DNA from: Paratinospora sagittata | Lineage: Eukaryota; Streptophyta; Magnoliopsida; Ranunculales; Menispermaceae | Reading direction: 5' to 3' | Assembly (NCBI GenBank): GCA_035771175.1 | Contig: CM069594.1 | Span: forward strand, 16,029,670 to 16,093,669 | DNA: 64,000 nucleotides | Shown: piece after piece, positions 12,170 through 23,597 of the stretch | How the letters are laid out: each line of letters starts with the position of its first letter | Numbering within the stretch: the first letter of the stretch is position 1 | The notes under the pieces: model-generated | The model's database searches: none | The model's input: the letters and a program-made list of their open reading frames with translations, nothing else | Told to the model about the DNA's origin: nothing | Translations under genes and position numbers: made by a program

Positions 12170-12345
12170 GAGTGTGGAACGCGTTCCGCACTGGTGGAAT
12201 GTGCTCCACCAGGGCCGAGCGCCCCTCCCCATTGGGAGGTGCGCTGGAACGTGCTCCGCAGGGAGGAACGCATTCCAGCTGGGTGAAATGGGTATAAATC
12301 CCCACCCAACGCCCATTTGTTCCTCATTTCATCTCCAACGTGTTT
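12170..12345 (+). promoter_or_regulatory. CopA internal promoter-like segment upstream of the accessory ORF
   Basis: Perfect GGAACGCGTTCC (12176-12187), an 8-bp inverted repeat CTGGTGGA/TCCACCAG (12191-12212), a longer arm pair around CCCATTGGGAGG (about 12218-12246), and GGAACGCATTCC (about 12265-12276) come before a TATA box, TATAAAT (12293-12299). The same GGAACGC..TTCC motif is scattered through U3 of the CopA LTR. Leaving out the inserted solo LTR, the accessory ATG is about 255 bp downstream. I infer an LTR-like promoter making a separate accessory mRNA. The stretch 12008-12170 shows nothing recognisable. Confidence 0.55.
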
Positions 12346-12357
12346 CGTTGTTCCCTC

Positions 12358-14113
12358 TGTTGGCCCATAAATGAGTCCAAGAGGGGGGGGGGTAAATTCT
12401 ACTAATTAGCGGGCTATGCACTTTTTAAATATTATAACTGATAACAGTGCAAAGACAGGAAAATGAAAATAATTACGTAAACAATGATTTATACTAGTTA
12501 CATCTACTACCTAATCTCCCTGATTAGGATTTCTAAAGCTCCACTAGTGAGTCCTCTTCACAGGTGAGGAACAAACATATTACAACTTGTCAACTTCACA
12601 GGTGTGAGACAACCTTTATACTGCTCAACTTCCAAGTGTGTCACCTACCTTGCTCAACTTGCAGGTGTGAGCCTACCTAACCTATTCCCCTTACAGGCAA
12701 GTATCAACCTATGCATTATCCTAACACTAGGATACACTCACAACCAATATGGCCTTTTACAAGAACACTTGAAAATGTGAGATTTCTTCTTCAAAGACAA
12801 TCTCAAAGTATTACAATAATGATATGAGCCTTTACTCAACCAAATACTCAGCTAAAATATAGAATTTGAAATCAACTGAGAAGAGTAAAGTAAAAATCAG
12901 TTTCTTTGGAAGATATCAAAAATATTGATTGAAGCACAGTTTTTCCAAAGATAATTTCTCTCAAAGATAATAATAATAATAACAATACAAAATCTTTTCA
13001 GAAAGTAATTTTTTTGAAAAACACAAACTAACTTTCAAAGAGTTAAAAAAATAGTTTTTCAGAAACTTCTCCAATGTATGTTTGAAACACATAAATACAA
13101 ATGATTTTATAATGAAACATAGAGCGATATTCAAACATTTGAATTTTTGGACCCGTTGTGAGATAGGATCAGAGATTCAGATTAAACGACTAAAAACTTT
13201 CACGAAAATGGTGGTCAAAGTTCTGAGGTAACATTCTGATAAAAAAGAATATTCATGAAGAAGGAAATCGATCAGAAAGATTAGTTTTTCAAAAAATCAG
13301 AAACAATGTCAATTTTCTAACACAGTCCATGACCGTCCTACTAAATGGTGAGGGCGCTACTACAACATATTTTTAAAGTGCTAAGGATGTACATGAGCGT
13401 CCTGTAAAAGCGTCAGCGTCCTGCTGCTTATGGACCGAAAGATAAAAAATTTATCATAAATTAAGAAGGGTGCTACTGAAGTTTGAGCGTTGTTCTGCAG
13501 AAGCTGCCCAGAAAATTCAAAAAATTTTCTTAGCTTGCTTGAGCATCCTACTCTTGTAGGAGCGCCCTGTAATGCTTGGGCTGATGGACTTAAGTTAAGT
13601 TGCCATTAGCTTGAGCATCCCGACGCACGCTGAGCGTCCTACTCAACTAATAAATTCTAAAATTCATTTCTTTTGAAAACTTCATTAAAACAAAACATTT
13701 TGGATCAAATCAGATACGTGTGAAGATCATTAAAACACTTAGAATTCATTTGAAAACTTGAGATTAATCAATCAAACACGATTTTTATAAAAATCAAAAC
13801 TTTTGAAGATTTCAGGAAAATTTAAAAACAGTTTTGATAAGATTTGAAGAATGGGATCAAATCATGCTGAGTATTCAAAGAGTAAGGTTTTACAATCTAA
13901 AATACAATCTAAGCAACACTTTACATTTTGAGAACTTGTGGCTCAGTGCTTGATTGTTCTTGTCTTGATCAAAACTTCATTGTTCCCCTTGAAGTGATTC
14001 ATCTTGGATTGATTTTTCTAATCTTTGACTAAAACACTTAAGATAAAGATTAGTTTAGAAAAATACGGTTTGTAATCAACAAAACATTCATCGTGGGGTT
14101 CTTTAAGGTAACA
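12358..14113 (-). mobile_element. Solo copia LTR (AGCGTCC-array family), duplication CCCTC
   Basis: The plus strand reads TGTTGGCCC at 12358 and GGTAACA at 14113; in sense orientation the LTR starts TGTTACCTTAAAG. It is flanked by exact 5-bp copies, CCCTC at 12353-12357 and 14114-14118, so both ends are true integration ends with no internal region: an LTR-LTR recombination product. It splits the region between the CopA internal promoter and its accessory ORF. It holds repeated CTTCACAGGTGTGAG units near its U5 end (about 12555-12690) and a decayed palindrome array at 13320-13640. Confidence 0.92.
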
Positions 14114-14310
14114 CCCTCTCGCTCCTCACTTGCACACCTTCATTCTTTGGTGTCTAAAGTATGTTTTCTTTGCAAGAATAGGAATTAGAAAGGTCGAGAA
14201 GGCATATCTCACCTTCACTTTGATATTCTTATCACTTTGGATCATCTTCTCGATGCAAATCACGTTCAAAGTATCCTTCTTCATCACTTGCATCTCAGGT
14301 GTTTGATAAA

Positions 14311-15958
14311 ATGCCGAGAAAAAATCCCCACTGCCTTACTCGACGTGTTGAGCTTCTGCGAGGTAATAGTCCTTCGTCTTAGTCTTCCAGACCGGAAGAT
14401 CGCAAGAAAGAGAGACATGATCGACCTTCTCGCCGACGAAAAAACTCTCTACCACAAACGCCACCTCCTATGCTTGAGTCAATCACACCAAAGGTGCTCA
14501 AACATCCAATCTCTTCGGGTGTATATGTGAACTTTGCCTTCTCCGATCGTGCATATGTACCTTTACGTCCATTATTCAATGATCTTAGATGGACGACATT
14601 TCTTAAATTCACCGTTCCTTGGTACACACCATTGGTATAGGCTTTTTATTCTGGCCTTACTCAAGATGCCCGCAAAAAACTCCATAATACATATGTTTAT
14701 CAATCTCGAGTTATGGGCCATAGAATCTTCATAAGTCCGGCTAAGTTTAAAGACTTTTTCGGTCTTCCAAGTGGTGACCGGTATGCATTGGATCGTCATG
14801 GTCACATCAGGTTCTTCGACTATGATCCATTAGTGGCCTTGAATAACTTTTCCAAGCGCAAATTTTTTCCATCCTATCCGAAGAAGTATCCAAACACGGT
14901 CTTCTCGTTCATGCCACACTTAATCCATAATGTCATTTCAAGAGTTATTCTACCAAGGAAGGGCAACAAAAGTAACATCATCAAGACTGATTGGTTTCTC
15001 ATCTGGGCTATTACTTCAGGCACTTGGGTCAATCTCTCACACATCATCGTGCACCACATTGCCACCACTTTAGGCCACTCACGTTCACAACCATATGTCT
15101 TACAGCCCCCTCTATTCTTCAAGGAAGTAAGCATCGATCTCTCCACTATCAGACCAATTAACTATGTTCAGCCGAGAGAGGTTGTTGTTGAGGCCACTCT
15201 TTGTAATATGGGATTCTATTATGTTCGTCGCTTGCAGAGATGGCTTACTCCCAAACAAGTGCCACGAGGGGAGAGCTATGGATATTTTGAGTCTCCTCAT
15301 CCGAGTAACCCATCTTCGAATGAGATGAATGATGTGGTTCTTGAAGAATGCATTGACGATGATGAGATTGACTCGAGGAGCTCTTCTGATGATATTGATG
15401 TTGCTTATGAACTTCCTAAAGATGAAGCTCGTCCCAGTCAGCCAGCTCCACCTGCTGCCGCCAGCTCTTTTGATTTTGCAGGTATCCACCAGCAGCTCCG
15501 TGAGATTCATGACTAACACACCACTACACTTACAACTATTAGGTTTGATCTTAGTACGGTTAAGGATGCGGTGCTCGGATTGAGACAGAGGCTCAATTGA
15601 GTCTCACGTTTTATTAGTTATTCCAATGATCTCCCAGCCGAGACATCATTTTATGTTGAGTTCCAACAGCTTCAGACTCTGTTCAACTCGTTTTAGTAAC
15701 AGTTTCACCATCCTGTTTCCTCATCTCTTCAGCCTTCGATGCATGATTTTTTTTCCTCAATAGCACCACCAACTGGACGATCTGCTCCATCGCTTGACTT
15801 AACCATATCTCAAGATGAAATTTTTTAAAATTTTGGAGCACCGTCTTAGTCCTTCTCAGCCTCCCTAGGGAATGATCCCTCCTTTTTGATATTTCAAAAG
15901 GGGAAATATTTTGGGGATTTTTTTTGGCTATCATGCTTAGATGCACTGACTAAGGGGG
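14311..15958 (+). pseudogene. CopA accessory (env-position) ORF, plant LTR-element aORF domain
   Basis: From ATG at 14311 (MPRKNPHCLTRR) one frame runs to the stop at 15514-15516 with two earlier stops near 14380 and 14638, then continues with further stops to about 15953. The core has PAKFKDFFGLPSG, FSFMPHLIHNVISRVILPRKG and WFLIWAITSGTWVNLSHIIVHHI. A C-terminal acidic Ser/Asp-rich segment and a Pro-rich segment follow, then a weak coiled coil. The core aligns by eye with the accessory ORFs of CopB and Gyp4 and resembles the so-called putative plant transposon domain. No transmembrane helix or signal peptide supports an envelope role. Biochemical function unknown. Confidence 0.7.
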
Positions 15959-16218
15959 AGTAGGAGTAGGATAAGTTTCAAGGGGAGTAACTTCTTTTTG
16001 TGTTAATTCTCTTTTTGGTTGACTGTACTTTAATATTGATTATAATTTGTGACTTGTTTCATGCATATACAATCCTAATGATATAATATTGTGCTTCACT
16101 TTATGATTTTTTCATTACATGTGTTGATTGTTTGCATTATTTTTGTGGTATTTGCTTCCTTATTCATCAACCTTTTTATTTCTTCAATCAGGCCAAAAGT
16201 AAGATGTTTGAAATTAAC

Positions 16219-16232
16219 AAAAAGGGAGAGAT
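16219..16232 (+). other. CopA polypurine tract
   Basis: AAAAAGGGAGAGAT directly precedes the LTR start TGTTGG at 16233; this is where plus-strand DNA synthesis would begin. A second purine run, AAGGGGGAG near 15953, closes the accessory ORF. The ~260 bp between them hold nothing else recognisable. Confidence 0.8.
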
Positions 16233-17987
16233 TGTTGGTTTGATGACCCTCGTTCTCTTTGATTTTGATAATTACAAACGACATGCTATGTGATCTAACA
16301 TATTTGTTTAGTGTGTTTACCATTTAGTAAAGGTCAAGACTGAAGCTCAAGGTCAAGGATGATCAAATTAAAGTCAAGAGAACTTGCTCCATTTGCATGA
16401 AGTCAAGGCAAGGTGACAAGTCAACCAAAGTCAAGAAGAAGTCAACTGGAGATCAAAGCAACTGGATTGCAATAAATTTTATATTGTAATTGATTTAGAC
16501 TCTCTTAGGTTGTAGGTTTCTTTTTTGTTTGACCAGCCACTTATCTTTTGATCAGTTTTCTCAAAACCTTACGTTTTTGGTTTTTTTGATTTATTGACTC
16601 AATGATTTTTTGATTTATTATTCCTTTCATTATGATCAATAATGTTTTCTCATGAGAAATGTTTCAAAATCATTGCATTGCATGGTTTTGACATGAGTAC
16701 ATACTTGTTCATTTCAAGGAATGCACTCCTTCCGGAGGAACTCACTTTTTGGTACCTTTACATGAAAAATAAGTTTTTTGGATTTGATTTTCAATTCCAA
16801 ATCATGTTCCTTGTTTATCTTTAATGCTCTATCATGTAAGGAACTCATATATGATCAAGAATCGTATTCTTTACATGTATATGTTTCTCAAGTACACGAG
16901 GAATGAACTCCTTCCTTAAGGAACACATTCCAACAATAGAAAAACACTGAATTTTTGTCAAAGGCATGAAAGAACGCACTCCAGCAGTAAGGACTGCGTT
17001 CCATACAAGGGAAAAAAGGTTCAGAACTCTCGAGTATTGAGGAACGCGTTCCAGTAGGTTTGGCCAACTTCAGTGTTTTGGTCTCGGGTCTTGAGGAACG
17101 CATTCCAGCAGAGAAGAACGCGTTCCTCAAAGTGAAAAAATTTACTTCACTCCCTCGTAGAAAGCACTCCACTCAAGGAACGCACTCCACCTGGGTTCTT
17201 TCCATATTTTCGAATTTTTGAGGTTTGATTCCAAGCATTCAATTAAGGTTGTTGATTTTGATTAAGACATGTTTAATGCATCTAATCTTGGTCGTCCATT
17301 TTAGGTTTAGGGTTTTAAAGTGGGATTAGTATATAATACTTAATTATAAACCCTACTAAGAACAACTTTCACATTAATCATTCTCCAAAAATTACAGCAA
17401 CTGTGCAAGAAAAGAATAACTGTCATACTTTGGAGAACCTGTGCTAAACATTGATATCTAGAATGTTTTTGGATGTTCATCTTTGGTTAACGTCGATAAC
17501 ATCACGCTCTTATCTACATACTTTTGTTTTCATCGAATCGAGGTGATTTTCTTTCGTACTACTTTCAATTGTGCATTTGTTTTCAAACTTGCGGTTGAGA
17601 CATCTTGGAAGAAACCTTTTTGCTCTGTAAGAATATTTGAACTTTGCTCAGTAAGGAACAACTTCTCTTGACTGAATCTTTGTAGTTTGAAGTTAGCTTG
17701 TTAGTTAGCTGGGAAGACTCCCTAATCGGGAAGTCAATGTTTATAATACAGTTGAATCCTCACCCGTAAAGTAGGATTAAAATAGTGATTTGGGAAATCT
17801 TGATCAGGGTGATCAAGTAGTGGAGGTAGGCTTGTTTGAGAAGCGAATCACTCTAAATTGTCTGTGTACTATTTTTTTACTACTTTGTTTAATTTCTTGT
17901 AATGTTGTATATCTTGGTTAATTGGTGCTTGTGAAAGATCATTAAAAATACGCCAACACCCAATTCACCCCCTTTGGGTGTCTATCA
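16233..17987 (+). mobile_element. CopA 3' LTR
   Basis: It starts TGTTGGTTTGATGACC and ends near 17987 after CCAATTCACCCCCTTTGGGTGTC, as is typical of copia LTR ends next to a primer site. U3 (to about 17330) holds many GGAACGC..TTCC motifs. A TATA-like TATATAAT lies near 17330. Gyp2 gag codons follow at once on the minus strand. The right end is fixed by the switch to Gyp2 sequence, so a shift of a few bases is possible. Confidence 0.8.
16720..17200 (+). repeat. CopA U3 motif array (GGAACGC / GCGTTCC)
   Basis: About ten copies of a short dyad, clearest as GGAACGCGTTCC (about 17041-17052) and GGAACGCATTCC (about 17094-17105), with variants such as GAACGCACTCC and GAACGCGTTCCTC, spaced 15-60 bp apart. 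The same motif occurs in the internal promoter-like segment at 12176-12276. It lies upstream of the LTR TATA region. Confidence 0.75.
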
Positions 17988-18560
17988 TAAATTTACCCCA
18001 CCAGTAAATTCTTTAGGCTTCATCTTCAAAATTTTTTCCATCAGCTTGATCTGACGGTTTGTGGGGTCCGCTGTAGAAGTAGGAGTGGGTTTAAGTGTAG
18101 CCTAGGGTGCAACTGTAGGGGATCTACTGCCACCTCTATCGTACTTGTGTCAGCTGCCTCGGCTTTACAAACATCCGCCTCCTGAGGCACTGTCTGGGGT
18201 GGCTGCTGTGTAATAGCCTCCACCCTCCTCATAAACTCTTGCATCTGAGTGGTTTAGGCTGCTATCAAGCAGCCCTATGCCTCTACAATAGATTCCAACC
18301 TCTTCATTTTATCTTTGTCGGATAGCTCCATGTGCGGTTGCCTTAGTCTCTCGCTTCTCCTTATATCAGTAAGAAGAAAAACATAAGAAAGCATTACACA
18401 AAAGAGTGTCCAACAATACCCCCAAGGCCTCACAACTACCCATATCATATAATACACACACAAAATAGGATAGGAAGGCTTTTAATTTTATCTTTCAAAC
18501 TTTTAATTCCCTAAAGCTCTCATCTCAATCAACCTAGGTCAAAGTCATGTAAGTCCATAA
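17988..18560 (-). pseudogene. gag: Gyp2 gag N-terminal remnant and leader
   Basis: Minus-strand codons give RRSERLRQPHMELSDKDKMK, then LESIVEA, MQEFMRRVEAITQQPPQTVP and finally ILKMKPKEFTGG, a typical gypsy gag N-terminus. It is cut at 17988 by the CopA LTR. Stops occur around 18250-18280 and 18050. It lies just downstream, in its own sense, of the LTR and primer site at 18571-18590, so it is the start of a gypsy internal region. Confidence 0.7.
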
Positions 18561-18570
18561 TTAGAATAAC

Positions 18571-18590
18571 CTAGGCTCTAATATCAATTG
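18571..18590 (-). other. Gyp2 primer-binding site, decayed tRNA-Met type
   Basis: On the minus strand, right after the LTR end, the sequence is TTGATATTAGAGCC, close to the plant initiator tRNA-Met primer site TGGTATCAGAGC. The position is correct and two to three bases are changed. Confidence 0.6.
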
Positions 18591-20428
18591 TGGCAGCCAC
18601 AACCCTTGGACCACTATCCCCTGCGAGACAACGTGCAAAATTTTGGGATGAGTTACCCGACGTAAGCGTCCCCAACCACCCTATATCATCCACGGGATGA
18701 TCAGGACCCTACAAGCCTTAACAGACTCTCCATAGAGTCCTGTCTTAATAATAACCTGTGGGTACCTGTAACAATTCTACTATCTACAACTACACATTCG
18801 CCATGAGCAATTAAACTCCAATATGCCAAATGAAACAAGTCATGTCATACCATTCATCATTTAAGGTCTAAGTTCAAATCCATAAGCCCAACATCAAAGT
18901 GAATTCATACAACCAAACATACACACATGTACATCCCTCCTCACCATCTAGTCAAGTTCAACATAGGTTTTATATATGTACGTATGATTACAAAAATGCA
19001 AAAGTAATTACATTCATCCACATTCATACAAAAGTAACCTCCCATCACTCACATCGACCTATGCTCCACCGTTAGCTAGGTCCTCAACCGATAGCAATTC
19101 CCTTACCTTTATTTATCTGAGGCTAAATGACCTAAAAAAGGGAAGTGAGATAGTGAGTCAATGATGCCCAGTGAATAGAGTTCAATTATGCCATATCATA
19201 CTCATCAATAAAACCCATGTATGCATGACAATGCCAATAGATGAATAAAGCATATAACACATAAATATGGCAAGCATTCATCATATAATCATGCAAAGTA
19301 AGGGCATATCATTTCATCCCCACATTCTCTTATTCTAGTCCAAGCTTCCGCTATGTAGATCTAAAAGATCCTCCCAGGTAAGGACATTGCTTCCACTTCA
19401 AGATCACGTACTCCTAACAATGATCCTCCTAGGAAGGGTGCCAAAGCACCTTGCAACCAGTGGGGTACTTCCAAACATAGAATATTCAAACCACCCGTGG
19501 AAGGTCAAATCATAACCCGCTAGAGTGCTAAGCCTTGCTATGCCTCTTGTAAAGGGGTTCTCTTGAGAAGAGCATTCCCCTATTTACGTGGACACACTAC
19601 AAGCGTATAGCTTCAGCTAGTTGGCCAAGACATACTAAACCACAGGGTTTTACACACCAACAAGTTCACAATAATTCAATTCTCTCTTTCAACATACACA
19701 TATAATTAAAATACGATGACATAAGAGATTAAACATAATGAACAACTACTCACAACCAAGCCAAACGAGGGCAATGCTATCCACACATAAAAGAATCCAA
19801 TCCAATCCAATTATGATCTTGCAAATACATCAATATACATATACACATCAAGTCCATGATCTACCTTATAAACACAATACATAATAACCCATGCCTAATT
19901 CCCAACATGGTCAACTTAGGTCAATTGCCTCATTCTCCATCCTAAACCATGTAGAACCATCATAGATCATCATAATTCCCATTTCCACATCATAGGCACA
20001 ACCTATGCCTAATAATTAGGGTAAGGTCTCTACAAGGCCACATGGATCAATTACACTAACCATCATTCCAATCCATGTGAAACCCTTAATCAGCATCATA
20101 ACCCATCAAAGCATGCTCAAATACATGACATAGGTCACATGCATAGCAATTGAGATGCCCTAAGTCCACATCCTAAGGTCTGGGTCCAACACATGGGTTC
20201 ACATGTAAACTTCAATGAAAATTTGGGTAAATGCCACCAACATGCTTGAAAACATCCTAGAGGGTCATTCCATACACACGCACCTCAAATTTTAGGGTTT
20301 CCATTGAAACCCTAACCTCAAGCTCACCTTAAAACGTGGTGAAATACTTGAAAAATGCTCTTTGGGCATGATATAGGGCCATGGGCTCCTATTTTTACCA
20401 TTTCAATCCCTTTCCATGCTCATGCAAC

Positions 20429-21971
20429 TGATAAGTTGAGTTTTAGTAGTTAGTTTGCATGTTAATTTGATAGATTTTTAGGTTCATTTAGTTAGTTTTT
20501 AGGTGCCTTTACATGATTAGTATATTTAGTTGTTTTAGATGCATTTAGGTTTTATTTTAGGTTTTTATAGTTTTTTTTATCATGAATAAATGACTTTTTG
20601 ATACATGTTAATATCATAGAAGTCACATGTTTTGAATACATTGCATTTTAGTTAATACTTTGATTAATTGAAGAGAATTTACATTTGTTTACAGTTTGTT
20701 TTGTAGGTAAATAAAGAGCTCAAAATGGGTTGAAACAAGGTCCAAATGGTGTCCAAAAGAAGTCAAGAACATGTGCAAAACATGTGCAAGAAGTGTGCAA
20801 AAAAGTGGAAAAATCGGCTAAGTCCACAAATCAACACAACAAAAACCCGTGGGTGGGCCGTGGCGCCGGGATTCGCAGCTTTGCGCGACATTTTTGTTTT
20901 AGCCATAACATTCTCAATTCAACTCCGAATTGGACGCGGTTTGTTTCTATAGATTCCTTACTTGAAAAAATATAAGATGAAAGGGTTTTAAGGTGGATTA
21001 AAAAGTGAAGGAAAAGAAGAAAAAATGGAGAGGAAAAATGGGGAGACCATTATTTAGGATTTTCAAAGGCAATTAGGTTTAGAAAAAGAAGAGAGAAAGA
21101 TGACAAAGAGAAGAGACAAGAAGGAGTTGAAGATTTGAAGCTTGAAGAAAAAGGGGATTTCTCACCTGATAAGGGGGTTTCTTTACTTATTCTTTCAGTT
21201 AAAACTTATTTCAATGATTTCCTATTTGAATCTGTATCTTGTATCCATGGATTGGTTTATGAACTAAATATATAATCTAGAGTTTTGATTTAGCTATGTT
21301 GGATCTTGTAATTGAATCATTGTTTGTGTTTGTTAGCAATCTTTTGGGTTTATTTATGATTCTCAATCTTAATGCTTTCAAATTGTTGATCACTCTTTGA
21401 ATGAACTTAGATTTGGTTTCTTACACTCGAAAGAGGTGTCATAGAATTGGAGCAAGGGATTTGTAACCTAAGGTAGAGTATCGAGTCAAGAGACCTACAA
21501 AACTCTTTGAAATCAATTAAAATGAATCATAGAACCTAAGGCATTTTTTATCTAAAGTTTTGTCACTCGAGAGTGGGAATCGATAAATCGAGAGTAGATA
21601 TTCAAGTTATCACTCGAGAGAGGGGCTTGAATGATAAAGGATTCAGGATTTATAAATTTAAGAAAAAAATTCATTAACACAATTATTAGAGATCATGAGA
21701 GACAACATAGTGAGATCTAAACTCTAGAACTATAAATCCATTGATTTCTCTCCAATTTCCATTTAATTTCCATTGTTTTGTTTGATTTTGTTCTTTTTAC
21801 ATCTTAGCAATCAAATCATCTCTTTTTATCACCTAGATAAAACCATTAATTATTGTAGAATTGGGCATTTTTAATAGTAAAATTACCTTTCCTGTGGATA
21901 CGATAACCCACTCACTATGGATATTATAACTTGATATTTGTACAATTGTGAATTTAAATTTACACGCATCA
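20429..21971 (+). mobile_element. Solo Athila/Tat-like LTR, duplication GCAAC
   Basis: It starts TGATAAGTTGAG and ends ACACGCATCA. Exact GCAAC copies flank it at 20424-20428 and 21972-21976. The TGATAAG start, the cluster of motifs around CGAGAG (near 21424, 21571, 21595 and 21610) and a GC-rich GGCGCCGGG segment near 20870 resemble the Athila-like LTR at 60834. It is 1543 bp with no internal region, so it is a solo LTR. It sits inside the Gyp2 LTR and is younger than it. Confidence 0.9.
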
Positions 21972-22237
21972 GCAACAAAACCCCCAATTTCGGTTTTCCC
22001 AAAACCACCACCAATAGTAGTATCTAGGTCAAAGGAAAGTGCACAATCACTTACAATGGAGGTTCCATGGAGAGAATGGAAGAATTTCACTTACCTTGGG
22101 TGCTTGGGTGAAATATGGGTAGAAATTCTCTTAGGAGCTCCAGGTTCCCTTCTCTCTCTTCTCTTCTTTCTCTCCCTCATCCTTCGTTTAAAATGAGATA
22201 AAATGAGGTTTTTTTTGGTTTAAAACATGAGTGGGGG

Positions 22238-22380
22238 CCACACAAAACAACTTAAAAAAAATTATTTTTATAGGGAGAAACATGTTTCCTCCCAAGGGAA
22301 CGTGTTCTTCTCCTGCCCAGAAACACTCTTGTGTTTCGGCATAGAGGAATGCATTGCTCCCTAAGGGAAAAAGTTTCTAC
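22238..22380 (-). promoter_or_regulatory. Gyp2 LTR core promoter with dyad cluster
   Basis: Reading minus, dyads come first: GAGGAATGCATTGCTCC-type, GGGAACGTGTTCTTC and GGGAGAAACATGTTTCCTCCC (arms GGGAGAAAC / GTTTCCTCCC). The TATA-like CTATAAAAATA follows near 22258-22268. The arrangement repeats that of the other LTRs here: inverted repeats, then TATA. Arms are imperfect, so this is weaker than Gyp1 and Gyp4. Confidence 0.5.
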
Positions 22381-22633
22381 TTTCCACTTCATGATTTTTG
22401 ACACTTTTCCAATGTCGATGAGTCTCTGATCAATCCCATACTTTGTACACCCATCGTACACCATAAAAACACTTCAAAACACATACAAACATTCATACTT
22501 AACATCAAACAAGCAACAATTACAACATGTAACATCAACAACATAACATCATTTGACCAAGTGCTAGCACATAGAGTTGGGCATTCATTCAAATGGGGTA
22601 TGGACCAGACGAAGGAAATTTTGGGGCCTTACA

Positions 22634-23216
22634 TCACACCCACCATAAAAGAAATTTCATCCTCAAAATTTAAGATCAAGAAATTTACCTAAACCCATAA
22701 ACTCCTAGAAGAACTCCACCATATAGTCCTCGCTCTCCCAAGTGTACTGCTCCCCGCCATAGAATTGTCACTTCACCTTGACCATAGGAATCTCCCGATT
22801 ACAAAGCTTCTAAGCTTTCCTATCAAGGATTATGACTGGCCTCTCATCATAGGTTCCATCCTATCTCAAGTCCACATGCATCCAGTTTAGGACATGAGTA
22901 GGATCATGGTAGTACTTCCTCAGCATTGACACATGGTAGTACTTCAAGATCTCTAACGGCCCTATAAACCTCAGAGCAAGCTTACCTTTGATCCCAAATT
23001 TGATCTAGCCCTTATGTGGGGAGACTTTTAGCAAAACATGGTCTCTCACCTCGAACTCTATGGCTTTCTGCCTGTTATCGGCATAGCTCTTTTGTCTGTC
23101 TTGGGCTGTTATTCAAATTTTGCATGATCCGCTTGATCTTATTTGTGTGCTCTTGTACAAACACGAGTCCCATCAATAAGGTATCTCATATCTTCGTCCA
23201 ACACACTGGAGATTTA
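22634..23216 (-). pseudogene. Gyp2 integrase C-terminus and end of pol
   Basis: Minus codons include FEVRDHVLLKVSPHKG, FGIKGKLALRFIGPLEIL, YYHVSMLRKYYHDPTHVL and MHVDLR: the GPY/F-type C-terminal integrase segment of gypsy elements. It ends in a polypurine region (GAGGATGAAATTTC, then GGTGGGTGTGA) next to the LTR at 22633. It continues after the solo LTR at 25297. There are several frameshifts, for example where the YYHVSML motif is partly repeated. Confidence 0.75.
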
Positions 23217-23597
23217 CATGGTGTAGAACCAATTATCCTCATGTCCCTTAAGAGAATATGTCCCTAATATGAAAGATATTTTGATGATTACAATCCACAT
23301 TCTGTTTATGATAATACTGCATATATGACGTATCTAATCTTACTTGTAGGTTTCAAAGAATCAATGATGCATGGCGAACGAACTAAAAGATATACTTGAA
23401 GACCATGATCATTTGAAGATATTAGTGTATGATTAGATTATGTTTAGGTTGTAAAACCTTCTCTGCCAATTGATTCAGCGATATGCATGATTACATGTTT
23501 TAGTCGAATTGATTTTCGATCATTTGCATATTTGTTTTATAATCGTGTTTTATCGACCTTTAATCGAAAAATCAAAAATCATTTTTATAGAGTCTTT

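Larger units (their letters stand above)
7680..17987 (+). mobile_element. CopA: Ty1/copia element of SIRE/Maximus type with an accessory 3' ORF
   Basis: Order is gag, protease, integrase, RT, RNase H (copia order), an internal promoter-like segment, an accessory ORF, polypurine tract and 3' LTR. The 5' LTR, primer site and gag start are missing because Gyp1 sits at that side. It is interrupted by a solo LTR at 12358-14113. The 3' LTR ends at 17987 inside Gyp2 gag, so CopA probably inserted into Gyp2; its other junction lies outside the window. SIRE-like assignment rests on pol motifs (MGELNYFLGLQ, TAEAEYVA) and the ORF after pol. Confidence 0.85.
18591..22633 (-). mobile_element. Gyp2 LTR, lying between pol end and gag start
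   Basis: In minus sense it starts TGTAAGGCCCC (right end 22633) and ends GGTTGTGGCTGCCA (left end 18591). Without the solo LTR at 20429-21976 it is about 2.5 kb. On its upstream side is the end of a gypsy pol with a polypurine tract; on its downstream side are a primer site and gag. It is thus the shared LTR of two tandem copies, or of a recombined element. No coding region is visible inside; small ORFs there are chance. Confidence 0.75.

Noticed and set aside
14311..15516. CopA accessory ORF as a true envelope protein
   Set aside because: No signal peptide, no transmembrane helix and no glycoprotein-like cysteine pattern; position alone is not enough.
23016..23267. Plus-strand 83-codon ORF
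   Set aside because: Antisense to Gyp2 integrase and crossing the solo LTR boundary; a shadow frame.
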